Of a stretch of 64,000 nucleotides of DNA, positions 20,011 to 30,029 are shown one piece after another (position 1 is the stretch's first letter; each line of letters starts with the position of its first letter). Origin of the DNA: Trichomonas vaginalis G3 (Eukaryota > Parabasalia > Trichomonadida > Trichomonadidae); contig NC_067208.1 in assembly GCF_026262505.1 (NCBI RefSeq), forward strand, positions 4,039,962 through 4,103,961, in the 5' to 3' direction. The notes beneath the pieces are model-generated. The model saw nothing but the letters and a program-made list of their open reading frames with translations, did no database searches and was not told where the DNA came from. A program made the position numbers and the translations under genes.

Positions 20011-21060
20011 TTAAGGGTGCGCCCGGGAGGATCATTTAAACTTCAGAATTTAGAACCTTAATTTTTAAGCAATTACTTGGTACCTAAATAGGTAGTAAAA
20101 CTCTAAAAATATCAAAAAGTACAACTTGGCTCCATAATAATCCTGTCATGGTGGCAGTTTGTATTCCCTAGTATTTTCCTCTTGAATCTCTTTTTCTGTC
20201 GAAATTAAATTCAAATCTCAGAAGTAGAAGTGAATAATCGACTTATTGCTGCTATTATACGAATAAACAAATCCATTATATTATTTTTATTTACATAATA
20301 TCTGTTTGAAGTTCATAATTCTATAAATTTTTCTTCAAAAACATTACAATCTTGATAGTTTTGATACTGTTTAATAGGTTTTTGGCACCTTATTTAGTAA
20401 TTACAACGTATCGAGTCGATCTGAACTTAATTTTCGGAAATTTAAAATATTTATCATAAGTAAAATCTGATTTGAAATTTATGTTTAATTACTATATTTT
20501 GCATAATCATAAGTAGCTTTTGTAAAAATTCATCAAAAAAAATTTTAACGTGCTTTAATTTTTTATTTTTTAAAATAATACATATTATTATATAACTAGA
20601 ATATTTACAAATTTTACTGCTTTCAAAAATTTAATCCTCCTCCTCTCAAATAAACGTACATCCGGGTGGCCTGTTTTTTGCAAAAAATAAAATTTCATTT
20701 TTTTATGCTTAAAAAGTCAGAATTTTTATTTGCTTCTGGGATATATGATGGCTATATCAGACGCCCATTCTTTTTGATACTCAACATTAAACATAAAACT
20801 TAGCTGTTAAGGCTCTTCTGAAAATATTTTTTTTTCGAAAAATTTTCGAAAAAAATCAAAAAATTTAAAAATCCCCGAATCTGCAGGGATTTTAAAAAAT
20901 TCTTTTTAGTAAAACTTAAGGATATTGCATCAGATATATTGGTATGGGCAAATTCAATTTTAATACAATATTCATCGAGATATTGCGCTAACGAAGCATT
21001 CAAAATTGAGAGGGTAATCCTCCTACTCTCAAATAAACGTACATGCGGGTGCACCCTTAA
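20011..21060. mobile_element. Degenerate DNA transposon (MITE-like) with TTAA ends
   Basis: Left end TTAAGGGTGCGCCCGGG at 20011. The right end read inward from 21060 is TTAAGGGTGCACCCGC, so the ends are 14 of 15 identical inverted repeats starting with TTAA. Inside, a 36-bp block AATCCTCCTCCTCTCAAATA...CGGGTG at 20632 recurs with three changes at 21016, suggesting nested or duplicated ends. No transposase frame is seen, so this is a non-autonomous or eroded copy. TTAA ends suggest a piggyBac-like target, but this is inference. It ends 62 bp before the WD40 start codon. Confidence 0.5.
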
Positions 21061-21122
21061 TGGCAACATGAATTCGGATAAAAAGAGAAATCCTGAAATT
21101 ATGGCAAAAATTTTATTGATTT

Positions 21123-22034
21123 ATGACTGATTCTCAACATCAAATTGATGATAGAATCACTTGTTGCGAATTCAGTCCCAATGGAACACTGCTCGCAGTA
21201 TCATCTGTAAATGGTTCAATGGACATTTATAAAAGCCAAGATTTATCTCCTATCATAAAATTCCAAAAATTAGGATTTATGAATCAATTCACTTGGAACG
21301 ATTGTGGGTATATATTACTATGCGCTAGAAATGACGGAAAAGCAATTTTAGCAGATATCAAAACTAAAACTATCGAAATTTTATATGATCCAGGTGAGGA
21401 GAAGCATGCAGTTTGTATTGCATCATCACCTCGATTATTTGCTGCTATAGGTTATTCAGATGGAACGATTTCCATTATTGTACGTAAAGAAGTAGCTCCA
21501 AGTGTGTTTAGTGCAGGATATTATCCAGTTACTTCTATAGCAGTAATGAATGAGAAAAATTCCATAATTGTTACTTCTTCAGATGGAATTGTGAGAATTT
21601 TTAATTTTTTGCCTACAGTCAATCCAGTCACTCATCATTATTGCATCAGTAGCATTTATGTTAAAAAATCGCCTCTTTACCAAATCAAATTATTAAATAA
21701 TGATGATGTTGCATTAATATTAGCACCTAATTGCATGATACGACTTTTAAACTTATCTAAAGGCCCTATTAGTGAACCAATTACTATGCTTTCTCCTAAT
21801 TTAAACACAAAACAATTTAAAATCCTAAATTACAACGATAAGTCGAGTTTTGTGGCTTGCATCTCAGATGGATCCTTTAAGATACTTAGTATTGATACTC
21901 TCGCTGTGGTTTTAGAAAAGCCAATGCCTAATTTGAAAGGTTTTGCTATTTCCTGCCATCCAACAAGTCCACTTATCGCAACTGCTGGTTCAGGTGATCA
22001 ACCCATATTATTACATAATGTTACATTTGCATAA
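21123..22034 (+). CDS. WD40-repeat protein
   Basis: Host gene, 303 aa, no intron. It shows recurring WD40 features: an opening blade with CCEFSPNGTLLAVSSVNGSMDIYKS, later AAIGYSDGTISII, TSSDGIVRIFN, ACISDGSFKILS, and a closing ISCHPTSPLIATAGSGDQP. Length fits one seven-bladed propeller with no extra domain. It is likely a scaffold subunit in a protein complex. The closing blade resembles WDR5/Swd3-like propellers, but this is not firm enough for a symbol. The ATG at 21123 is the first in frame and lies just past the transposon end, so the promoter may include transposon-derived sequence. Confidence 0.85.
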   Translation: MTDSQHQIDDRITCCEFSPNGTLLAVSSVNGSMDIYKSQDLSPIIKFQKLGFMNQFTWNDCGYILLCARNDGKAILADIKTKTIEILYDPGEEKHAVCIASSPRLFAAIGYSDGTISIIVRKEVAPSVFSAGYYPVTSIAVMNEKNSIIVTSSDGIVRIFNFLPTVNPVTHHYCISSIYVKKSPLYQIKLLNNDDVALILAPNCMIRLLNLSKGPISEPITMLSPNLNTKQFKILNYNDKSSFVACISDGSFKILSIDTLAVVLEKPMPNLKGFAISCHPTSPLIATAGSGDQPILLHNVTFA

Positions 22035-22155
22035 ACATAGAATGTTTGTTTTTATTGAAATAATTTTAAACTTTTTTTAGATTACTATTATAATCTGATA
22101 TCTACATCTCTGTTTTATAAGAATTGTATCATTATATTACATCAATTCGATAATG

Positions 22156-22161
22156 AAATTC
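22156..22161. repeat. Target site duplication of element B, left copy
   Basis: AAATTC directly before the left terminus AGTAGTATATG. The same AAATTC follows the right terminus at 39298-39303. A perfect 6-bp duplication is the Maverick/Polinton signature. Confidence 0.95.
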
Positions 22162-22463
22162 AGTAGTATATGTTGAAGGGTTTTGTGACTTTTTTTGTAA
22201 ACGTAAGAATTCATACATTTTTGAGCGATTTTGTATCATTTTTTTTTACATATGAAGTAAAAAATGTATGATTTTTACGGTTTTTATTCTTACGTTTTTG
22301 AATAAATCAAGATTTAAAAATTTTCAGAATCGTAAGAAATTTTCACTAAACCCATACATAATGAAATAAAAAAAAAATAAAAAAAATAAAAAAATAAACT
22401 TTAAAAATTCATGTCTTACATTTTTTGAATAATTTATTTTTTTAATTCGTATGAAAATGAGTG
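22162..22463 (+). repeat. Left terminal inverted repeat of element B
   Basis: Matches 38997-39297 in reverse complement over 301-302 bp. Inside is a nested imperfect palindrome: AAACGTAAGAAT with CATACATTTTT at 22199-22222, mirrored by AAAAATGTATG and ATTCTTACGTTT at about 22259-22299. The repeat runs through an AT-rich promoter-like tract and covers the first codons (MKMS) of the gene at 22451. Confidence 0.95.
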
Positions 22464-23562
22464 TCAAGACTAACGACGTTAAAAAATTGGGATTCACAAA
22501 CGAGGAAATAAAGGATATATTAGAGGAGGCGAGTTATGAAGTTAATAAATATTATTTAAGAAATTGTCAAAAATTCGCGGAGTTATTAAATGATTTAGAT
22601 TATGATGGAAAAATGAATAAAGATGATGTTATAAATTTCTTATATCCCACATCTGAAGAAGAAAAACCTAAAGAACCTGATGTTTTCCCTGAATATTATG
22701 AAGAACGGATTAAAGATGATGAATATGATGAAATTGAAAGACTGGAAAAAATAAGAGATGAAATAGATGAAAAAATTAAGGAATTAAGAGAAGTTGAAAA
22801 ATATAATGAGAATGAAGTAGAGGGTTTAATGAATATCCCAGCTTCAGAATCAGAAGTTCAAAAATCTCATGAAGAAAGATATAAAAATTACTTTTTGGAA
22901 TCTACTAAAAATTTATTAGATGGTGAAATAGATGAAACACTTTCAGAAGAAGGCACAAAATTTATTCATAAACATAAGTTACAATTTATTGACGATGGAG
23001 ATTATCCATGTATATTACTTTCACCTCCTCTTGATTCTGAAAAATTCAAAAAAGCACTGAAAAATGTAACATATGCAACAAATACGATTAAGAAAGAAGA
23101 CCATGATATTTACACAAATTATTATTTAAATAAATGTGCAGGTGTTGATAAAGTTTTTGATTTGTTAGATAAAATATCAAAAGAAACAATTGGTACATAT
23201 AAATTTTATGCGATTGTGGTTTCATTATTGAAGATACTAATAATGTTTCATATGAAAGAACAGCACCGAAGGAAGACGAAGTTGAAAGGTCTATACCATT
23301 CGTTATTAAGAATATAAAAGATATGAAAACTTATAAACATTATATTTATTCATTTATTTCAGAAAAAATGGAAGCAACCCATAAAACATCATCTCATCAT
23401 TTTATAGCTATTCATACATTCCTTTTCAAAGTTGTGAAATTAAATAAGACAGGAATTAGATTTAATGTATCAGGGTACGCATTCTTGAGTAAATTAAAAT
23501 GTATTCGTCACGTCGCAGATGATAAAAATTTATGTGTTCTTAATTCATTTTATGGACTTTAG
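22451..23562 (+). pseudogene. EF-hand-like element B protein remnant
   Basis: First gene of the element; its start lies within the terminal repeat. The N-terminal part holds one canonical-looking EF-hand loop DLDYDGKMNKDD (about residues 51-62). A long acidic coiled coil (EIERLEKIRDEIDEKIKELRE) and a C-terminal globular part follow. Calcium binding is suggested by the loop only; a single EF-hand in a Polinton protein would be unusual. The copy appears broken (about one break). It has no clear counterpart in elements A or C. Confidence 0.5.
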
Positions 23563-23626
23563 CCCTGGACTTTAAAAAAAATAAACTTTATTTTTATTTA
23601 TTTTTTAATTTTTTATTCTTACATAA

Positions 23627-26600
23627 ATGAACAAAAACGGAACAGCTAAAATGAATGATAATCAAATAAGAGCCGAAGGTAGAAGGTTATTTAAACGCTT
23701 CTATAACATTCCTGATGGTGTTAATCCTAAAACTCGTAGAAGTTATTTAAATGAAGCCATAGATGCATATGAAGGATTTGACATTTCATCAGAAAGTGAG
23801 AGGTTAGCAAGAATGTTAAACGTTAATATTGATTTTTATTATTGTGACCCTCAACCAGAAGACGTAGACATAAATAAGGTAGACTTTCCATTAGTGGAAT
23901 CAATAATGATAGATCCAGAATTTTGAAACAGTAAATATTTTATTAACACAGAGTCCATGTGGAAAACTTCACGCTGACAGAATTACAGACGTTGAAGCAC
24001 TCACAGGATATAAAGTTTGCCCCTTTTGCAAAGAAGAAGTATATTCTATCCGTGATGACCCAGAAAGGAAAAACCAAAGAAGATTTTTAAAGCATTGTGA
24101 GAAATGTAAAGAAAATAATGGAAGATTAATTCAAGACGTTCAATTGCAAAACACACAACAACCATATGCACCACATATCACGAAACAGAAGATATATCAA
24201 TGGCTATTAGCACATAATTTGCAGGAATATTATAAACCAACAAGATATTATATTACTTTTGACTTCGAAACATTAGAGACTAAAGAAGAACTTTCAACTT
24301 TCTGAATGTGCAACTTTGAACGCTTACTTAAAACCATTTATGTATCATCAACTGTCAAAATAAAGCCGCAAACGGACTCTTTGAGTCCTGAAGGTCTTTC
24401 AGACCGAAGCGGCGAGGTCGTAGACCGTGATAAAACATTTACGAGGAATTTTTGCTTAACATCAAGTGATTCGTTCATCTCTGATTGGATTGAATTTTTA
24501 TTTTCAACCTGTTCATTAGTTGCTAAATCAAATATTGAACAATATGAAGAATTAATGAAGCCGCAAACGGACAAACGGCGGGGACTTTGTCCCATACATT
24601 AAATGAAAAACAGAAGGAAGCATTTAAAGAACTTCTAGATGAGGAATTCAATAAAGTGAATATCATAGGTTTTAATTCGGGAAAGTTTGATTTAAATTTA
24701 ATTCTTCGTGATTTAAACACTGCAAAAATGGAAATAAAATCAATGCTGGGTTTTCTTCTCAATTTAAGCAAATCATTGTAAAGAAAACAAACTGTCCATA
24801 TGAATTAAGATTTATTGACATCAAAATTATATAGCGGGTGGGAACATTAGACCAATTCACTCAAGATTTCGGAAACAATAAATCACGTGTTAAATCCTTT
24901 TTCCCTTATCAATTCATCACATGGGAGAATTACGAAGATGAATTATATAAAGTGGAACCATTCACTCAAGATTCATTTTATTCAGCATTAACTCAAGAAA
25001 CAATATCCGATTCAGATTATCAAATATATCTCAATGATGCTAAAAATTTTGAGAATAGATTAGAATATTTTATTCATTATTGCAATAAAGACGTTGAAAT
25101 TATGATTGACCCAATTGATAAAATTATTGAAGAAACATTTGTTTATAAAATTGACATGCTTCATAATCTTTCTTTATCATCGAATGCATCAATGATTCGT
25201 TACGCGTTAGCATATAAGAACTTCAATCCTAACGAAACATATCCAGAAGAAGAAAATGTGGAATCAAGTTTTGAATTAACAAAAAAGTATTGGAAATATA
25301 AAATTGATTCATATAAGAAACAAGATGAAAAAGCAGAAAGGGATACTAAAAACAATGTTTCAATGGATGACTATCAATACTATCACGATTTAATCCTTTC
25401 ATCTAAATGCAAAATGTGTGGTAAAGCGTTTACATATGCTAATAAACCAACATTAGATAGAATCGATAATGAAAAACCACATACCAAAGAAAATTGTCAG
25501 TTAATGTGTTGTTATTGCAATGTCGTAAAATCAAATAAAGATGAAGATGTTCAACGTTTAAGAATCAATTTAAGAAATTATACATTAAAAAATAATTTAC
25601 CAATGACTCTAGATTCAGTTGAAGCTTATCACATCCTCCGTAATGGAATTACTGGTGGTTTATCAAATGTTCAACATAGAGTAAATCTTAAAGGAATCAC
25701 GCACATTAATAAACTTTCATATAATCCAGAAACTAAAACTGTATCAAATGAGGACACTTCCAACATTATGACTCATTTCGTTGGTGTTGACTTTAATTCA
25801 TTATATCCTTCATCATTTTCATCTAATCCTCATGATTTCATTCAATATACTGACCATAAAATGTATATGCCGGGAAGATTGAATGGTGTTATCATTTGTG
25901 ATACAGCAACAAAGAAAGCAAAAGCACTGGGAATAATTAAGAAGAAAAATACTTTATTCGTGGCTGAAGTAAAGGGTCACATTGATGAAAAATACATTAA
26001 TGATTACATAAACTTTTTACCAATAATAAGAAACTTTGATATTATCACAGATGAAAAAACAATTGGTGGTTTTATGTATAATTACATGAAATCAAACAAT
26101 CTACCAGTTGACCAGAAACAGAGGAAATTAACTCAGTTAGCATCAACACACAACCAATATCAACCATTTTCTTCTTATTATCTTTGGTATCTAATAGACA
26201 GATTTCATTTTATCATTGATGACATTCAATCAATTTTAACATTTACGAAAAATACTTGTTTTAATGAATTTGCGAATGAATTTATGAACGAAAGACAAAA
26301 GGCTGAATTAGAAGGAAATAAAGGAAAAAGTTTATTTTGCAAGATTTCACTTAATGGATCATATGGTTACGATGCAATGAATACACAAAATTACGCAAAG
26401 ACTAAAATAATGAATGCACAGAAGGCACGCGTTGCATGTATGTCAAATAAGTTTAAAAACATAAGAGAAATAGGAGAGGATACGTATCAAGTGATGCTTA
26501 AAGATAGATTTTATAGATGTGATACATGTTTACAAGAGGCATTCTTCACTTTAGATAACGCAAAATACTGGTATTTGGTTTTCATTTATGATTTTATGTA

Positions 26601-27168
26601 TAAATGCATGGATGTTAATCGTTTTCATTTCATTGAAGGTGATACTGATTCATCTTATTGGGCAATCGCTGGCGACCCAAATCTTCCTAACACTCAAGCA
26701 TTTCAAGCAATTGTAACCGATAAAAAATTTTATGATAAAAACATTTACAAATTCGCACCTTTTGATTTCTTCTGTTTTAATGAGAAATTTAAACCTAAAT
26801 TAAAGAATAAAGCTGAAGAAAAAGCACATGAGAAGAAGTTATTGGGTTTAGCAATTGAGAAACAAGGTGATAACATGGTTGCTTTATGTCCTAAGTGTTA
26901 TACTTCATTCAACGGTTCAATTGATGGAAGTGATTTTAAAAAGATTGCACAAAAAATGAAAGGAGTTAGTTTACGACAAAATAAACAATTAACACCTAAA
27001 AATTATTTGGATATAATAAATGATAAAGTGATATTTGATGGTCAGAATATTAATTTACAACTTAAAAACGGGTCAATGACTCGCTTAACAATCGGTAAGA
27101 CTGCATTAACAGGAGCACACACTAAGGCTGTATGTTGTGAAAATGGATGTTGTATGCCATTTATTTAA
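23627..27168 (+). pseudogene. Protein-primed DNA polymerase B with HNH-like insert
   Basis: Family-B polymerase that replicates the element. The exonuclease motif TFDFETLE is near 24258. The polymerase motifs are motif A DFNSLYPS near 25790, motif B KISLNGSYGYD near 26345 and motif C GDTDSSYW near 26640. Between exonuclease and polymerase parts is a zinc-type HNH pattern: CKMCGK, then LDRIDNEKPHTKENCQLMCC and YCNVVKSNKD (about 25405-25545). A second Cys pattern (CPKCY, CCENGCC) lies near the end. The first third is broken in several places, while the polymerase core is open. GC-rich palindromes sit inside the gene. Confidence 0.85.
24365..24593. repeat. GC-rich palindromic inserts in element B
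   Basis: At 24365-24413, GCCGC...GCGGC encloses two hairpins (GGACTC-TTT-GAGTCC and GGTCT-TTC-AGACC), a cloverleaf-like fold. GGTC-GTA-GACC follows at 24416-24426. A second unit at 24560-24593 repeats GCCGCAAACGGAC and adds GGGAC-TTT-GTCCC. Related pieces lie at 27599-27658, 32684-32709 (same GGTCGTAGACC, reversed, plus GCCGC-TAT-GCGGC) and 38352-38364. In an AT-rich element these look like one family of tiny mobile hairpins. Confidence 0.75.
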
Positions 27169-27270
27169 TAAAATGCCACAGAAGAGACAAAAGGAACCGT
27201 AAATAATGGTTTTGATACTATGATTCAAAGAGGCGGGCACCCTTAAAACACTTATTTTATTTTTATATAA

Positions 27271-28800
27271 ATGAATAGCGTAGATTTAAAAAATTTAATT
27301 GATGATTTAGTACTTAATCAAAATTTTCTTAATTATTATGAATTAAAATCATATCTCCAAAAACATGATAACAATATAACGGGTGATGATATGGATTATT
27401 ATTATTCGTATTATAAAAATGAAGTTTTGAAATATCATGATAAAATAATTTCTAAAATTAAAGACAAAATTAAAAATAATGAATATTCAAAGGGAAAAAG
27501 TAAATCACAACTTAAACAATTGAAAGATTTCAAAAATAAAGTATTAACAGAAGAAGATATTGATGAATTATATAAATTATATAAATTATATAATCCTGAG
27601 CCGCAAAAACCAAAGGAACAAAAACAAAAGGTGCAAAACGCCCAGGTCCTTCAGACCATAAATGAAGCACAAGCTTTAATTTATGATTCATTAGTTAAAC
27701 CATATTCAGCCCGACTTTTAAATGAAGATCAACTTTTGGAATTCATCCTTCAACATAAACTCGAAGCGGGAAAGTATATCAAACCTTTATATACAGCATA
27801 TTTAAAACAAATGAATAGAATACATCCAGAATTAATGAAGGGGGGAATGAAATCCAAAATCAAAGCAGATAAAATTAAACCACCTGCAACACCAAACCCT
27901 CCAACGACAGTACCTCCTCCTCCTTCAGTTAATCCTTCATCATTCACTTTATTATATCCATTTCAAACATTAAAGAAGCAAAAAGATTTTAAAAAGGATT
28001 TCAAAATATTAAATAAACCAACTGACCCAAAAATTCAACCGTTAAAGGAAAAATTTAGTCGCCCTTCATTTGCACCATATCCATATTCATACGAAATCGA
28101 TCATTTAGAATATTCAAGAGGAAACGTTACTTATTTATTTGCCATTAACATTAACACCAGATATTTATATTGCATTCCGGTGAAAGGGAAAACAGAACAG
28201 GAAACAAGAAGAGCTATTCAATACTTACTAGATCATGAAAGAGTAGATAATATAAGGGGTGATGGTGATAAAGGATTTCAGGCAGCTATGGCTCATTATT
28301 TCCCACAAATTAATTTTTACTTTTCATCCTCTCCATATACGTTTCATAATAAAATAGTTGATGCGGTAATGAGAACTCTTAGAGATGCGTTAGGGGTTAA
28401 TGGTCAGATATACTGGGATGGAAATCATGACTCCATCATACAGCAGTTAGTATATTATTACAATAATACATGGCATAGAACAATAAACATGAAACCGGTG
28501 GAAATGAAAAATGATATTTCAAAAGAATGGGAATATATTAGAAAGCAAATGGAAAGGTTGAATGATGTTAAACGTGAACAAATTAATTCGGGGCTCATGA
28601 ATTTTAAACAAGGGGATAAAGTTTTGATTCATCTCGATTATGGAAAAACTGATAAATCAATGACAAAAAGAAGACGAAGATTTGACACAATAGCTGAATT
28701 TGTTAGATATATTAACGGCAATGCATTAGTTGAAGTTGACAATAAATTAATAGAAATTCCGATTTATTTTATTACTCCATTATATTTAAATAATATTTAA
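27271..28800 (+). CDS. Retroviral-type DDE integrase with long N-terminal extension
   Basis: 509-aa open frame. The last 270 residues hold the RNase-H-like integrase core: EIDHLEYSRGNVTYLFAIN, the second block IRGDGDKGF and the third block FHNKIVDAVMRTLRDALG, then WHRTINMKPVEM and an SH3/chromo-like end (GDKVLIHLDYG, FVRYINGNALVEVDN). The first 230 residues are unusual for the family: charged helices followed by a proline-rich linker (PATPNPPTTVPPPPSVNPSS). Role: inserting element DNA with 6-bp staggered cuts, consistent with the AAATTC duplication. It lies between polB and small genes on the + strand. Confidence 0.85.
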   Translation: MNSVDLKNLIDDLVLNQNFLNYYELKSYLQKHDNNITGDDMDYYYSYYKNEVLKYHDKIISKIKDKIKNNEYSKGKSKSQLKQLKDFKNKVLTEEDIDELYKLYKLYNPEPQKPKEQKQKVQNAQVLQTINEAQALIYDSLVKPYSARLLNEDQLLEFILQHKLEAGKYIKPLYTAYLKQMNRIHPELMKGGMKSKIKADKIKPPATPNPPTTVPPPPSVNPSSFTLLYPFQTLKKQKDFKKDFKILNKPTDPKIQPLKEKFSRPSFAPYPYSYEIDHLEYSRGNVTYLFAININTRYLYCIPVKGKTEQETRRAIQYLLDHERVDNIRGDGDKGFQAAMAHYFPQINFYFSSSPYTFHNKIVDAVMRTLRDALGVNGQIYWDGNHDSIIQQLVYYYNNTWHRTINMKPVEMKNDISKEWEYIRKQMERLNDVKREQINSGLMNFKQGDKVLIHLDYGKTDKSMTKRRRRFDTIAEFVRYINGNALVEVDNKLIEIPIYFITPLYLNNI

Positions 28801-28819
28801 TTTTTTTATTTCGTAAGAA

Positions 28820-29092
28820 ATGAGTAACAACGAAGCAGTCAAGAGTCCAGACGATGAATATAAAAAGAAACTAAACAGAATTAAATCAAAAATATGTTAT
28901 TACAAAAAGAAGCCACAATGTGGTGGGGTTGAAAACGATAAAGAGAGGAAAGAAATAATCGAAAAATTAGAAACTTATCGTTCAATCCTTAAACTGAGTG
29001 AAGCAAAAATAAAAGAATTTAATAGAATAAATAAATTGATTGGAAGAGATGAATTTAATAAAGATGAATTTTTAAACTCTATCCAAATTTAA
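28820..29092 (+). CDS. Small charged helical protein, 90 aa
   Basis: Starts MSNNEAVKSPDDEYKKKL, 19 bp after the integrase stop. It is lysine-rich with two predicted helices (KERKEIIEKLETYRSILKL) and a CGG cluster. The helical part loosely resembles the end of the small protein beside the integrase in element C ([16 protein letters not shown]). The likeness is weak. Its stop overlaps the stop of the next, convergent gene. Function unknown. Confidence 0.55.
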   Translation: MSNNEAVKSPDDEYKKKLNRIKSKICYYKKKPQCGGVENDKERKEIIEKLETYRSILKLSEAKIKEFNRINKLIGRDEFNKDEFLNSIQI

Positions 29093-29253
29093 TTTTTATT
29101 CCTCTTCGACAACATCTCTCTTTCCATCATTACCGCATAACCACATTTTCTCAATTTTAGTGGTTTGTTATTTTTAACATGTTCTTGCATCATTTTTATC
29201 ATTTCCTCCCTTGTTATGATTCGTGGTAAATTTTGAGCTTGTGGGGTATTCAT
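29089..29253 (-). CDS. Tiny protein with LTR-type helix motif, 54 aa
   Basis: ATG at 29253 after an AT-rich leader (TTTTTATCATAA). Reads MNTPQAQNLPRIITREEMIKMM, then a basic end. The segment IITREEMIKMM matches LLTKDELNKMM (gene 29787) and LLTRQQLEKLL (gene 30030). The stop codon overlaps that of the + gene by two bases, a tail-to-tail arrangement common in these elements. Too short for family assignment. Confidence 0.5.
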   Translation of the reverse strand: MNTPQAQNLPRIITREEMIKMMQEHVKNNKPLKLRKCGYAVMMEREMLSKRNKN

Positions 29254-29383
29254 TTATGATAAAAATAAAAATTTGTTATCACTTATTTTATCGTGAATGT
29301 TTTTAGGTTATTCAATAATTAATTATTTTTGAATAACTGGGAAATAAATTTACGTCAAATATGCAATTTATAAAATCTTATGT

Positions 29384-29461
29384 CGACAGGCTACGTAGCA
29401 CAGTGGTCTAAGGTGGTGTTATGGAGGGGTCAAGGTCTGTGGTTCGAACCGCGACAGCGCC
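29384..29461 (+). tRNA. tRNA-like sequence with Pol III boxes (probably degenerate)
   Basis: GTAGCACAGTGGTCTAAGG fits the tRNA A-box (TRGCNNARYGG) and the D-arm of leucine/serine-type tRNAs. GGTTCGAACC 45 bp later fits the B-box and T-loop. Acceptor and T stems pair poorly, and an anticodon cannot be fixed, so this is more likely a tRNA relic or a Pol III-transcribed element RNA than a working tRNA. It sits inside element B, between convergent small genes. Confidence 0.4.
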
Positions 29462-29526
29462 GTATTTTCTTATTTTCTTTATTTGTCTTGTTTGTCGTGA
29501 ATAAAAAGTATCATAAAAGTGCTCTA

Positions 29527-29602
29527 TCTTCCACGGGAATAAATAAAAAATTTACTTTATTTCTTCTTTATTTCTTCTTTATTTCTTTGTTCCCGTGGAA
29601 GA
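29527..29602. repeat. 13-bp inverted repeat with AT spacer
   Basis: TCTTCCACGGGAA at 29527-29539 and TTCCCGTGGAAGA at 29590-29602 are perfect inverses, separated by 50 bp of T-rich DNA. A third partial copy (CTCGTGGAAG) lies near 29681. It belongs to the non-coding island 29254-29786. Confidence 0.8.
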
Positions 29603-29700
29603 AGGGTTTTGCTGTTTTTTCTCAGCCGAAATCAATGATTTTTTCATTTTTGGAATCCTTAGCGAATGAGGAATCTTTTCTCTCGTGGAAGCTTTGACCT

Positions 29701-29757
29701 AAAATATAATTTAGGTGAAGAGGTGAGATATCACCTGTTTTTTCACCTGTTTTTATG
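29701..29757. repeat. Covarying palindromic repeat, element B copy
   Basis: TAATTTAGGTGAAGAGGTGAG, then ATATCACCTGTTTTTTCACC: same order of arms as the element A repeats (AGGTGA / TCACCT palindrome, flanking CACCT arms, T-run). The core is GAGATATC rather than AGATCT. It shows the repeat family is not private to element A. Confidence 0.75.
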
Positions 29758-29786
29758 GTAGTAGTGAAATAAAATTTTGTTATCAG

Positions 29787-29969
29787 TTATTTTATCATCA
29801 TTTTATTAAGTTCATCTTTAGTTAATAATTTGAATGGATTCGCTAATGTTCCACCTTGAGTCACAACACTTGCCCCGGCTAATTGTGAAGAACCTGGGAT
29901 AAGTACTCCATGAAATGATTTCATTGGTATCATTAATTTAGAAATAGTTGGCTTAATTAATTTGGTCAT
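29787..29969 (-). CDS. Tiny protein with LTK helix motif, 60 aa
   Basis: ATG at 29969 after TTTTTATCATAA. A Gly/Ser/Ala-rich middle (GVLIPGSSQLAGASVVTQGG) is followed by ANPFKLLTKDELNKMMIK. The C-terminal block is shared with the neighbouring tiny genes at 29089 and 30030. Three adjacent genes of this type on one strand suggest a small paralogous cluster. Function unknown. Confidence 0.5.
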   Translation of the reverse strand: MTKLIKPTISKLMIPMKSFHGVLIPGSSQLAGASVVTQGGTLANPFKLLTKDELNKMMIK

Positions 29970-30029
29970 TTATGATAAAAATAAAATTGCATAATTTAAA
30001 TTTTTTTTCTTTCTCATTTTCTCATTTTC

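Noticed and set aside
20800-21130. Frames over the transposon relic's right end
   Set aside because: They include the inverted repeat and low-complexity A/T runs, with no transposase motif.
29380-29697. 105-aa + strand frame
   Set aside because: Covers the tRNA-like segment and the inverted repeat, and has no protein-like conservation.
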